Shown here: piece by piece, positions 37,031-46,616 of the stretch
Layout of the letters: each line of letters begins with the position of its first letter
Numbering within the stretch: position 1 is the first letter of the stretch
Origin: Anthostomella pinea
Taxonomy: Eukaryota > Ascomycota > Sordariomycetes > Xylariales > Xylariaceae
NCBI GenBank assembly: GCA_963556695.1
Contig: CAUWAG010000010.1
Coordinates: 5,642,001-5,706,000, forward strand
Direction: 5' to 3'
Length of the DNA: 64,000 nt
Translations under genes and position numbers: made by a program
Notes under the pieces: model-generated
What the model was told of the DNA's origin: nothing
Seen by the model: only the letters and a program-made list of their open reading frames with translations
Databases searched by the model: none

Positions 37031-38281
37031 ATGGGAAGAGGGAGGAAGAAGAACCGGCACGGCAAGTCCAACGGCAACCCAAACACCACCACCGCCAGGA
37101 CCAGCGCCCGGAACCTCGATCGAGATGACGACTACCCCATGCACGGCGTCGACAACCCAACCCCGGGTCCGAAGCGGCGTTCGCCCAATAAGACCGACCA
37201 CAACAGAGGCGCGAAGAACCGCAACCCGTTTGACGTCCCGTTCCCAGCCACCAAGCGCGGAAACCATCACAACCCTTTCAACAGTCCTCGCGTTCAAACC
37301 CGGAACCCGGCCTGGCCCGGACAACATCAGAACCCACATCTGCGGCGCAACACCCAGGACCAAAGGCACAACAACCGCAACCAGAACCACCCACGGCACC
37401 ACCACCACCACCACCACCACGGCCGCCGCCGCTCCTCCACCTCAAGCACCAGCAGCACGACCTCCAGTCTCCTCGCCGCGTTCGCGGCCGAAGGGGAGAC
37501 TCCTCCTCGGAGTCCAAACCCGGCAGCGCATCATCAAAGCTGGCCGTACCCCGCCAGCTTTCCCTACCCACACCAATCCAATCCCAACGCATCGTCCTCC
37601 ACCTCGCGCACCCGCTCCCGCTTCTGCACCGAGTGCCGCGACGTGCGGCAGTCCAACCTCGCGCTGCGCGACTGGCTGGCGCGGACGCTGCGGGCGCGCA
37701 TCACGCGGTGGAGCGACGAGGTGGGCGTCGGGTTCGGCGCCGCCGACGAGATGGACTGGCAGCCGGAGCCTGTGGTGCGGGTGCTGATATTGGGCGTTGG
37801 GAACGCAGATGAGTGTGGTTCTGGTCAAGGTTATGGCTACGGTTATGGTGAAGGGTATGGTTATGGTCAAGGATATGGGGTCCAGCAGCAGCAGCAGCAG
37901 CAGCAGCGGCAGCAGTTGTACGGACAGGGCGATGGTCTTGCAGGAGGTCCAAGTGCAAATCCAGGCCTCACCCCCAGCCCCGGGACCGCAACCAGCCCGA
38001 GTCCAACAAACATGGCAATGGGAGGATCAGCAATCAGCGCCGGGCCAGTCTTGGCCAACGCCGCGAGGTGGGGACTCGTGAGCCCGTGGTCGTCGGCGGG
38101 CGCGTGGGATGCCGGCCCAGGCCGCGGAGGAGTCCCAGCACCTGCACCAGCACCGGTAGTGACAGCGGCAGGACACGTCGGCGGTTCTGTTGAGGCGACT
38201 CCGGGCGTATGGCAGTGCCAATCTGGTGGACAGGCGGACACGAGAGTGTTAACACCACCGAAGAGCCCTTCGGATTTCTAG
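37031..38281 (+). CDS. low-complexity hypothetical protein with a conserved-looking core
   Basis: A single-exon 416-aa protein of unknown function. The ATG has a good context (ACTACCATGGG). The N-terminal ~190 residues are Asn/Arg/His/Pro-rich with a run of eight His (about residues 124–131) and Ser/Thr runs. A structured-looking core of about 60 residues follows, containing FCTECRDVRQSNLALRDWLA then ITRWSDEVG. After that come Gly-Tyr repeats (GYGYGYGEGYGYGQGYG), a run of eight Gln, and a Pro/Ala/Gly-rich tail ending TPPKSPSDF. The composition suggests an intrinsically disordered protein able to phase-separate or bind RNA; that is inference. The CxxC could bind metal only with a partner pair that I do not see. 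Confidence 0.7.
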   Translation: MGRGRKKNRHGKSNGNPNTTTARTSARNLDRDDDYPMHGVDNPTPGPKRRSPNKTDHNRGAKNRNPFDVPFPATKRGNHHNPFNSPRVQTRNPAWPGQHQNPHLRRNTQDQRHNNRNQNHPRHHHHHHHHGRRRSSTSSTSSTTSSLLAAFAAEGETPPRSPNPAAHHQSWPYPASFPYPHQSNPNASSSTSRTRSRFCTECRDVRQSNLALRDWLARTLRARITRWSDEVGVGFGAADEMDWQPEPVVRVLILGVGNADECGSGQGYGYGYGEGYGYGQGYGVQQQQQQQQRQQLYGQGDGLAGGPSANPGLTPSPGTATSPSPTNMAMGGSAISAGPVLANAARWGLVSPWSSAGAWDAGPGRGGVPAPAPAPVVTAAGHVGGSVEATPGVWQCQSGGQADTRVLTPPKSPSDF

Positions 38282-38863
38282 ATACCATCATCTTGTTCGA
38301 AGATCACGGTCGAAAACTGCACGGGGGCACGAGTGAGCTGACTGGCTGCGCACGCCTAGTACATATACGTACGTGTCCATCATCAATACTTACCTATGTT
38401 GTTGGTAAACTGTGCAGACGTTCGCAATGACCTAGTCCTCCACTACAAATTCATTCCGAGGATGGTCGTATCAACAGGCCGATGCTGTGTGTGTGGATTA
38501 AATCGAGGTGTTGAAGACTTTGACGCCGATGGAATCGTGGGAAACTAGGAGACACGGGAACGCAGGAATCATTGGAAAGCTTTTTTTACGTAACATCACG
38601 TTCTTGAGATCGAGCGCATGTCCTTCGTTGAAAATGAGAACGTTGAACATTAGAAAATGACTTGCATGTCTGGTATCAGCCATACTGACTTATTCCTGGA
38701 AATATGCACAAGTTGAGTAAACAGCAGAAGTAACAGCAGAAGCCACCCCGAAACGCCCAGTCGCCATTGCCTGATGAGATCCAGCCGTGGTGGAATGCAA
38801 TTCACCACACATCGTAAGACAGTAGTACAGCATAAGCAGACCTCCCATAGTCCGATGCCTAGT
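38282..38863. other. intergenic region between convergent genes
   Basis: It contains the 3' flanks of the low-complexity gene (+) and the fibrillarin gene (-). No further feature seen. Confidence 0.5.
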
Positions 38864-40387
38864 TTACTTGGCCTCCTGGTATTGACCAATCACGATGCAG
38901 TGATCTCTCTCGTACGGTTCTATATTCCGTTAGTCAGCATGTATGCGCCTGGCGGGAGATGGGATGGAGGAGCATACCTAATGTCAACTGCTCCTGGGGC
39001 TTGATCCTTTCGCTGCGCAACTTCTGAACCTCCTGTGCGAAGACTGCCTCGGGGGCAGCTGTGCTGTCAATGCAGTTGGCTTTGATCGAGATGACGACTC
39101 CACCACCAACTTTGAGGAATGATTGGGCGTTGAGGGCGACAATACGGGCTTGGTCTGGTTGCGCTACGTCGGCGAAGATACAGTCGACCATCGGTACGAG
39201 CATTCGGTAACGGAGGGGGTGACGAGCGTCCTCGACGATGGGGATGACGTTGGTTCGGTTCTGGGCCATGTTGACTAGATCACGACCAGAGCGATGACTG
39301 AACTCGACAGCATAGACGTTTCCGGTTGGACTGTTGAACTTGAGTCAGTAGAGCTTCGCTTTTCATGAGCATCGTTGTTTCCATACCCCACGATATCAGA
39401 GACGTGCGACACTGAAGTTCCTGACGCGGCACCCAAGTACAGAACTTTCTTTCCTGGTCCCATATAGACTAATCCGCGGTCAGTATCGGCTCCTTCAGAA
39501 GATGTCCAAGCTCTCACGTACTGTTGTCTATGCCTCCAATAATACCAGCTGCAAGCTTGGAGCGGAAAGGATTCCAGATTCGGTCTGAAGAAATCTCTCA
39601 TTAGTACTTGTAACCTTCGATTCTGGTCTGTGGCCGGTGAAAGCGGCATTCGCGCATGACTCACTGCCGATATGTTAGTATATGTTGCTGCTGACCTCGA
39701 GAAACAGGGACTCGTTTCCAAATGGAATGGGTTGAGACATACCATTCTACCTTCGTAGTCACGGATTGGCCATCGGCGTCCTTTTGAACGCTATCGACGG
39801 AAACGCGCTTCTCTCCGTACACCTCGAGGCCAGGTGCGATAGATTTCGTCAACAGATGATCTTCCTTGCCTCTCGAGACTGGACCGCAAGCTTCGTTAGT
39901 GATTCCAGCCCTTCGCGATCTGCTACTTCCAACATGATTACTGACCAAAGACTCCTTCGTGACGGTGGGGTTCCTAGCAAGACATTAGCATTTAGTTGTG
40001 TACAGCCCGCAAACCAGAGGATTAACTTACCACAACGACCTTGGCACCTCCGCGGCCGCCAGGGGCACCGCCGCGACCACCTCGAGGACCACCTAATTGC
40101 TGTCAAAACCGAGTCCGAAGTATTGTTGTATAGTGAGCTCACCTCGGGGAGCTCCACGGCCGCCTCGACCGCCCCGGTCTCCGAATCCGCCTCGACCACC
40201 ACCGCGACCGCCTCCTAAATGATCATCAGACCGTATTCGCAGGTGACCATCTTGTATTTCATTTACCTCGGCCACCTCTGTCACCAAAGCCTCCGCGACC
40301 ACCGCCTCGGCCGCCTCTGTCGCCGAAGCCTCCTCGTCCGCCGCCGCGCGGGGCACCTCTACCTCTTGGGGTTCCGCCGAATGCCAT
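38864..40387 (-). CDS. nop1: fibrillarin (box C/D snoRNP rRNA 2'-O-methyltransferase)
   Basis: Predicted 323-aa nucleolar enzyme that 2'-O-methylates rRNA under box C/D guide RNAs. Nine exons: 40387–40267, 40214–40143, 40092–40031, 39973–39946, 39878–39744, 39584–39522, 39468–39387, 39330–38978 and 38919–38864. The first ~85 residues are the Gly/Arg-rich GAR domain spread over three exons. The catalytic domain carries [20 protein letters not shown] (SAM motif I), [23 protein letters not shown] and [12 protein letters not shown], ending [15 protein letters not shown]. One join is odd. The conserved KVEYRIWNPF requires exon 5 to end GAA T, leaving a GGTATGT donor; the canonical GT one base later would create a stop. 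It diverges from RPL17. Confidence 0.93.
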
Positions 40388-40848
40388 TTTTTCTGCTCGG
40401 CGCTGTGTCGGGTCGTAAAATGGGACGTGTTTGTTGGACTAGGCAGCAGGGTTCGTGTTGCGGTTGCTTGTATGGGTGGGCGCAATCGCAGGAAGTTTGC
40501 ACGGAAGTGAAGAGCTATGATAGAAAAGTTCGTCCTTGGAAGCTTCGAAAAAATTTCTGGAGCTATCGATAGTGGGTAGTGCCAATTGATCCTGACCGAG
40601 CATTATAATTCAGCGTGGTCCAAGCTCTCTGCAGTCCCGAAGATTGCCCGTCCGATAAGATAGAGAAATCGAGGTGCCACTTTCTAGCGCAGCTGCCAGC
40701 CAGAATCAGGGCCGCCCGCCAATCGATCGACTTAGCGAGGGCACAACTTTTCATTTTGACCTTTCCAGCCCACCCAACATTTGGCGAAAACTTCACATCA
40801 ACGAACGACACTCTCGACTCCATCTCACCACCACAACCGACAGCAAAG
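40388..40848. promoter_or_regulatory. divergent promoter of nop1 and rpl17 with an RRPE-like motif
   Basis: The start codons of fibrillarin and RPL17 are 461 bp apart on opposite strands. GAAAAAATTTC at 40547–40557 matches the ribosomal-RNA-processing element core (AAAAATTT) known from yeast ribosome-biogenesis promoters. A CTATCGATAG palindrome lies at about 40562. Shared regulation is inferred, not shown. Confidence 0.6.
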
Positions 40849-41766
40849 ATGGTATGTACCCATGCGCATGCTCCCCGCGAATGTTCGATCACGGTGTCCC
40901 TTCTTTCCGGTGGAATTATCTCGGGGGGAAGCGCTGGTCGAATTGAGGTCGTTTGGATATTTGTATTGGGACCCGGGGACTAACGATGGCCTCTTCTCAG
41001 GTTCGATACGCTGCCACCGAGATCGAGTCCGCCAAATCGGCTCGCGCCCGCGGTGCCTACCTGCGAGTTTCCTTTAAGAACACTCGCGAGACCGCTCAGG
41101 CCATCAACGGCTGGAAGTTGACTCGCGCTGTCAAGTTCCTCGAGAACGTTAAGGAGCACACTGAGGCTGTCCCCATGCGACGATATGCCGGCGGTACCGG
41201 ACGAGCCTCCCAAGGTACAAACCAACCCTTTGCTTACTCCGGCGTGGATGTCTATTGATGATGAGGACAATTGCGATTGGAGACCGATTGGGATTCGTGG
41301 GATTCATTCTTGCAGCCAACGGGTATTTGCGAAGGAACGGAAGCTGACATAATTGGATTGAATAGGCAAGCAGTTCGGTGTCTCCCGCGCTCGATGGCCC
41401 GTCAAGTCTGCTGAGTTCCTGCTCGGCCTCCTCAAGAACGCCGAGTCCAACGCCGATGCCAAAGGTCTCGACACCAGCAACCTGATCGTCAAGCACATCC
41501 AGGTCAACCAGGCCCCCAAGCAGCGCAGACGAACCTACCGTGCCCACGGTCGTGTATGTTACCATGTCGCAAGCACTACTAGGGATGAATACTGACGACG
41601 GTTCCAGATCAACCCCTACATGTCGAACCCGTGCCACATCGAGCTGATCCTGACCGAGGGCGAGGAGGTTGTTCAGAAGTCGGACCAGGTCCGTGAGCGT
41701 GAGTCGGCGCACCTGAGCTCGAGACAACGCGGTGTCCGGACGCGCAAGGCCATCGCTGCCTCATAA
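40849..41766 (+). CDS. rpl17: 60S ribosomal protein uL22 (L17)
   Basis: Predicted 187-aa large-subunit ribosomal protein lining the peptide exit tunnel. Exons 40849–40851, 41001–41214, 41366–41553 and 41608–41766; introns of 149, 151 and 54 bp. The first coding exon is the ATG alone (AAAGATG/GTATGT), joined to GTTCGATAC. This gives MVRYAATEI, the universal N-terminus. Conserved text follows: [55 protein letters not shown] and a basic Arg/Ser C-terminus. A second ATG lies in frame near the end of intron 1 and would give [12 protein letters not shown] if intron 1 were skipped or retained. Codon use is strongly C-ending, as in highly expressed genes. It diverges from fibrillarin. Confidence 0.95.
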
Positions 41767-42861
41767 ATTTGAGAGGCTAGGGATGTGACGATACGGGAGC
41801 GATGGTTGGGGTTTAGCTGCTTTCACTCCAGGTGTCAAGGCGGTAACGTAAAGCATGGTTCTCGGTTATGGCTGGCATGCAACTCGCGAGATAAATACAA
41901 TTTTCGCGGATTTCCCCCAAATGCAAAGGTTCTGGGCACAACCGGCGTTCAAGGTGATGCTGGCAATTTGCGCGAACGTCCTTTTCGACATGGTCACGAA
42001 TGACCATGAGCTGCAGCTCAGTGGGACTACATCGACACGCCGCCTGTGCGAATACACAACTGGTATCAAGATAAGCTTTCCCTGATTCCTGCACAGCAGT
42101 GAACGGCATATTCTCACGTGGGTAGGAGGATTCGCCTAAACGAACATGCCTCGCTGCGAGTTTGTTTTATCTAGCTGTTAACACGCTCCTCGGCGGTCAT
42201 CAATCCAGTGGATAAGCACCTGTGCATCTTCATCGAGTAGTCTCTCAAGTATCGATATGGAATTGAGCCCCAGCAACCCATGATACAAGATGCAATACCT
42301 CTCCCCACCATAGACTATGGCTAGGAACCCGCGCACGCCGCCTAATGGGCCGCAGAGATCATCAGCCCGGCCACGGCTTGTTGCATGGAGGAGGCCACAC
42401 TGGGGTGCCGCTATTATCTCCTTATCCAAGCTTCCCATATCTATGACGGAGGCATGACCTCCTTGAGTAGAGGCTTAGAGAAGCGGTAATTAATGCTACA
42501 CATACGCGAATGATGCTATCTTCCCGATGAATGAAAGTCAAGTGGTACACTTATCTAAGGTACCTATCTAGCTACCGTCAGCTGACAGCGTGCCCGTGTC
42601 AGGGGCAATTCTCCAGTCACTGCAAGAGTAATAGTCTCACTCACCCAACCTATAAGGCTCTGTGTCAGACTATGTATCTATCTCCTGTACCATACTCGTC
42701 GATTGAAGCTTAATAGCTGGAAGAAGCTGGCAATGTAGTATGTAGAATTCAGATTCCCGACCCAAGACCCAAGACCACGGTGGCTACAACTTTGAAGCCT
42801 CCTGTGGGCACTTATAGCCGCCGCCGCCGCCGCCGAATACGAACTAACCCACGAATCGAAT
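41767..42861. other. intergenic region
   Basis: This is the 3' flank of RPL17 and an unassigned stretch. Frames here are short and lack ATG starts with domains. A CCG microsatellite (about six units near 42819) lies just before the next candidate gene. Confidence 0.5.
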
Positions 42862-43101
42862 ATGAATTGGATCACCGCTGCTGTCGTCTTGACCGTGGTC
42901 GTTCGTATGTTTCACGATCTTCACGATCGCATGTGAGAAGACGCGACGCAGATGAGGATTGGCTTAGGGCAGCCGTGTGAGAGGCTTGGGAGGTATCATA
43001 CGGTCATACTTAAGGGGCGCTTTTCACAGAAAAAGGACTTCGTAAGCACCACTGATGAGGAGGTAGTCATAAGTACTCATGCTCGCAGCGGACGCGAATA
43101 G
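42862..43101 (+). CDS. candidate small membrane protein (spliced, 58 aa)
   Basis: A tentative gene. ATG at 42862 opens MNWITAAVVLTVVV. Unspliced, the frame stops after 24 codons. With intron 42905–42967 (GTATGT...TTAG, 63 bp) it continues in phase into a charged 43-residue tail (QPCERLGRYHTVILKGRFSQ and onward) ending at TAG 43099–43101. The short hydrophobic start and basic follow-on resemble its downstream neighbours, all on the same strand. The branch site is weak and the hydrophobic stretch is short, so chance is quite possible. Confidence 0.28.
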
Positions 43102-43243
43102 TCCAGACTTACCTACTTTCTATAAAGCTAAGTAATAGCTCGCGCCTACTTCTTCTACCGCCCCTTGTGGTTGCGACATATAGCAGGAACAATACGCGTT
43201 CTCCTCCTAGCCCCTGAATCCGTTAAGACTTCCGCAACTGGCC

Positions 43244-43387
43244 ATGTCGACGCGCACAATTCGCCCACTCCTGCTCTGCAATACTATGCACTCGATTCTG
43301 AACATCATCGGCACTGTCACCGGTTGCACGTTCGTTATCCTGGGGATCATATTTTGGCTCTGGCTGCGGTTCTGGCGGAGGCGATGA
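43244..43387 (+). CDS. micro membrane protein, 47 aa
   Basis: Single exon. After a short N-terminus (MSTRTIRPLLLCN) a hydrophobic span (IIGTVTGCTFVILGIIFWLW) ends in LRFWRRR and a stop. The positive-inside rule predicts N-terminus out, C-terminus in the cytosol. A TATAAAG at 43121 lies about 120 bp upstream. No family recognised. It belongs to the same-strand array of small single-pass proteins that runs to 49.2 kb. Too short for confident calling by itself; the array context raises its credibility. Confidence 0.5.
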   Translation: MSTRTIRPLLLCNTMHSILNIIGTVTGCTFVILGIIFWLWLRFWRRR

Positions 43388-43561
43388 TTGACCGGCCCCG
43401 GGTACTTAAGTATTTAAGAAAATAAACCAATTGTACCGGGCCTGAGTTTCCCTTAACTACATACCTTAGATTTCCCTGTAAGCTCAACTGCTCTGTTGTT
43501 GCATCCTCCCGACAAGATAGCAATCCCCAACCTACCTAGTCAACCGCTCCATATATCCACG

Positions 43562-43804
43562 ATGCACACCCCTCGCCCCAACACGATCGCGCCCCTTCTT
43601 CAAGCTATCCTATGGAGCCTAGTAGCAGCGGATGAACCAGCTCCCGGCGATCCCGGCCTCTCGAACAAGGATGTATTGGGCTTGTGCCTCGGTCTTGCCG
43701 GCGGTGCACTCGTGCTCCTTCTCGTATGCGGCTGCTGGTGCATGAAGACGCGCGAGGACCAGTGTCCGTTTAATAGACACGTTGAGTTGCATTCGAGGGG
43801 GTAG
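43562..43804 (+). CDS. small single-pass membrane protein, 80 aa
   Basis: Single exon, ATG in CCACGATGC. N-terminal ~20 residues (PLLQAILWSLVAADEPAP) could serve as a weak signal peptide with processing after VAA. An acidic linker with GLSNKD is followed by a Gly/Leu transmembrane span (VLGLCLGLAGGALVLLLVCG) and a Cys-rich juxtamembrane CWCMKTRED that could be palmitoylated. The tail is short. Its GLSNKDVLGLCLGLAGG closely parallels GLSKEEKLGLGLGLGLG in the gene at 47517. Function unknown. Confidence 0.55.
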   Translation: MHTPRPNTIAPLLQAILWSLVAADEPAPGDPGLSNKDVLGLCLGLAGGALVLLLVCGCWCMKTREDQCPFNRHVELHSRG

Positions 43805-44042
43805 TAGACTAGGCTGGAGTCGAGTGGTCAAATGGTCAGGTCTCGGCCTGGGTGGTGGACTTGTTGGGGGTTCTTTGTCGTTCATATATTGCTCGGGCAA
43901 TGTCTCGGATATTCTTGTTTGGCCGTTAGGGGGTAGTGACGGTACTCAGGAAAGGAGAGAGTTCGGCTGGACTGAGGCATGCTGTGCGACTGCGGGTTAT
44001 AAGTTCTTGGGTTCGCCGGGAGTTTTCATTGCTACCAACGGT

Positions 44043-44415
44043 ATGAGGTTGACGCAAGCGGTATAACACCCATCTTCGACATTGATCACAAACAACCTGC
44101 GCATATCCAAACACGTAACACAACAGATTATTCGGCGTCCCTTTCCTGTAGCACCAGCACCTGTCCACAAAGTACCTCACACCGACGCCAACAGCGACAC
44201 CAACAGTCGCCAACGACGGCTCCAATCCTCGCCATCTATTGCTTCGGCAGTCAGAGGTTGATAATAACACAGCTTTCGCGATCGGCTTGGCGGTAGCCTT
44301 CTCGGCTTTGTTCATCATATGGGTCGGGTTGTGTGTGGCGTATTTGAGGACGAGTTGCTGGTGCTGCTCCTGGCTTGGTATGAGGCGGCATCGGGGTTCG
44401 CCCACTGCGCTTTGA
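44043..44415 (+). CDS. candidate small membrane protein (spliced, 93 aa)
   Basis: A frame ending at TGA 44413 encodes a clear membrane span (FAIGLAVAFSALFIIWVGL) then CVAYLRTSCWCCSWLGMRRH, a Cys/Trp/basic tail like its neighbours', but it has no in-frame ATG. A phase-0 join fixes this: exon 44043–44060 (MRLTQA), intron 44061–44151 (GTATAA...CTGTAG), exon 44152–44415. The Thr/Pro-rich stretch LTPTPTATPT would be extracellular. The exon-1 choice is speculative; the transmembrane exon itself is the stronger observation. Confidence 0.35.
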
Positions 44416-45225
44416 AATCACTGGAGATTTGAACGTCTGATCTTGGTAGAATTCCAAGATGAGCTGATCTGATCTGATCGATGCAATGTTAGTCACAGGA
44501 CGTCGGCGTTAATCAATCACGGAATATTGAGGTTTGTACCCCCCTCGAGAGACGGTGTCCGTCTAGTAGGAACTCTAGATCAAAATACTCAAAATACCCT
44601 CAAGGTGTCAGTGGCGCAAGCCACTCGAGATCAAGTCCGTAGAAATAGCTCCAACTCTCTCAATCACGTCGACCTCTTAGTCACGGGATATTCGCGCTGA
44701 TGAGATGCGACGAGGTCGTGGCAAGATTCATATCGTAAAGTCAACAAAGCCATCGACAAGATAATCAGATAGTGTCCGGGGATGACATAGGAGCGACCAA
44801 CGAGAAAGTGAGGAAGCCATCGAAGGCTACCCTCCTTTCCAAAGTATATGAATCTGACAGAAATCCCAGAGAGATAAAAATCACTGTCAGAAAGTCTGTC
44901 CCCATCACCCCTCGCTCGAACCCCGTCAGTCGCTACACACACCTCAGGGAAGCCCCGTCCTGTCAACCCAACCGCGCAGGGTCACACGACACAAGCTGTA
45001 CCTCAAACACACGACAAGCCTGGCCAGCGGTACACAGCGTCACACATGCCAGATCCGGATTCAGCCAAGTGCGAAAGTTCAGAGTTTCACCAACACGGCA
45101 TACCACTATCAGGTCGACAACACGATTTATTTTAGTATTTATTTTGTTGTCAAGCTCTTCGACCGCTGCCCGAAAGTACGACAAGAAGCAGAGCCCCCAA
45201 CACCAAAAGCACAACCACGACCACC
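44416..45225. other. intergenic region within the small-protein array
   Basis: No ATG-initiated frame with a membrane span or domain. A 196-codon frame from 44772 begins at GTG and overlaps the next gene out of frame; I treat it as chance. Confidence 0.4.
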
Positions 45226-45396
45226 ATGGCACCGCAGACAGTTGGGATTCAGGGACACGACGGCCACGGCAGCGCAGTCACGACTCCGCGTTTATACGGC
45301 TTGAGGGATTTCGTTCATATGATGCTTGCTGTCAATATTGGGTTTCTTGCTTTGTGCTGTGACGATCAGGCCTGCAGTACAACTGATCAGGACTGA
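45226..45396 (+). CDS. small putative membrane protein, 56 aa
   Basis: Single exon with a near-ideal start context (GACCACCATGGCACCG). A hydrophilic His/Gly-rich N-terminus precedes a moderately hydrophobic span (FVHMMLAVNIGFLALCC) and an acidic Cys-containing tail. The first codons ATGGCACCG are identical to those of the gene at 47517. The span is short for a bilayer anchor and the tail is acidic rather than basic, so this is the least typical array member. Confidence 0.4.
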   Translation: MAPQTVGIQGHDGHGSAVTTPRLYGLRDFVHMMLAVNIGFLALCCDDQACSTTDQD

Positions 45397-46328
45397 TGGA
45401 TAGATAAAGCTAGATTCAACGATCTATGAAGAAGGAAGAAGGAAGAAGGCAGGCCGCTTCAGGTGAGAGGTGGGCCTCCCATATATATAGGTACATGTGG
45501 AGGTACAATGTACTTGTACCGTAACATGTGCTTCTGTGCCGGAGTGCTCGTTGAACTGTGGTGGCTATATCGACGACTTGACGCGAGATATCGTGCGGTT
45601 TAGGAGATAATGGATCGATCAGGGGATAAGCGATGGGGCTGGATGCTATAAGATTTGGCCTACTGTGTTGAGGATTGGTCGGTTTGGGTAGGGGAAAATA
45701 CCCCTGAGTGCGCAGGGATCTTGCTGGGTATATCACTGTTGAATCTTGCGATGCGTTGGTTATACGGTTTGGGGGAGAAGCTTCATGCAGCTGTGTACAG
45801 CAGGTCCTCCTATCGATACTTCTTTTGTCGGGTGATTCCGTTCCCAGACCCGTGGTGTTGGTAGTAAGGCCATTACCGAGGAATGTCCCTCCTAGGCCAA
45901 CGAGGAAAACTTGTACGCATGGAACAAGAACAGTGATAAAGAAAGTTCCAACCTCGTTTCGCAAGAACCACGAGATGACTAACAACCATGAACTCTCTAA
46001 CGCCTCGAATGGCTCTATATATACTCGCACTCTCTCGCCCAAGGCAGGCATCTAAGTTATCCTATGGAGCCAATCCACCGAACAACTCACTTGCTATTCG
46101 CAGTACGCATTTCACAGGGTACGAACCACGACACTTCGCCGGGCGCGCCCATTTTTGACCTATCCCTGGAGCTACATCAAACCTCTCTATCTTTCACTGT
46201 TCCGCACATCTGCTTACCTCGTCTACGGTCTACCACACGAGCGCGATCTCCACACTACGCGAAGACTCGGCCCTAGCAAATCCCTTCATATCTGTGGACG
46301 AACACTCTGCTGCGGTGCCAGCTTCTCG
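45397..46328. other. intergenic region within the small-protein array
   Basis: A TATATATAC box at 46015 lies about 310 bp before the next gene. A minus-strand frame from ATG 46051 to 45416 (211 codons) contains hydrophobic stretches, but it is rejected because the TATA box falls inside it and its second half is low-information sequence. Confidence 0.4.
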
Positions 46329-46616
46329 ATGTCAAATCCGATCCTACAGATTCGAAAAGGAAAGTCCGACTCCAGCGGCACCACAGGCACAGCAGCAGCA
46401 GCAACAGCGGGTGGAAGCGGCCTGCCCTACAGGACACAATGGATCATCATCGGCTGCACGATCGGCGGTGCCGTCGTCGCCGTCATCATTTTCTATACTG
46501 TGTGGCACTGGCTTCGCATAAAGCCGAGAGCAGATGAACAGAGTGAGTCTAGGAGGAGGATGCACGCGCGGGACGTGTTGCAGTCTCTGCATCATGAGAA
46601 TGGACGTGCGATGTAA
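46329..46616 (+). CDS. small single-pass membrane protein, 95 aa
   Basis: Single exon; the first ATG of a longer frame. A Ser/Thr/Gly/Ala-rich N-terminus (about 35 residues, likely extracellular and O-glycosylatable) is followed by a strong transmembrane span (WIIIGCTIGGAVVAVIIFYT). Then come VWHWLRIKPRADEQSESRRR and a cytosolic tail with HARDVLQSLHHENG. Layout resembles a miniature Mid2/Wsc-type type I protein, but it is far too short and has no Cys-rich head. Function unknown. Confidence 0.6.
   Translation: MSNPILQIRKGKSDSSGTTGTAAAATAGGSGLPYRTQWIIIGCTIGGAVVAVIIFYTVWHWLRIKPRADEQSESRRRMHARDVLQSLHHENGRAM

Noticed and set aside
44772..45362. 196-codon + frame overlapping the 56-aa gene at 45226
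   Set aside because: It starts at GTG, composition is random-like, and the alternative frame at 45226 has a much better start context.
45416..46051. 211-codon minus-strand frame with two hydrophobic stretches
   Set aside because: It begins at an ATG in poor context, a TATA box for the opposite-strand micro-gene lies inside it, and the second half is low-information sequence.
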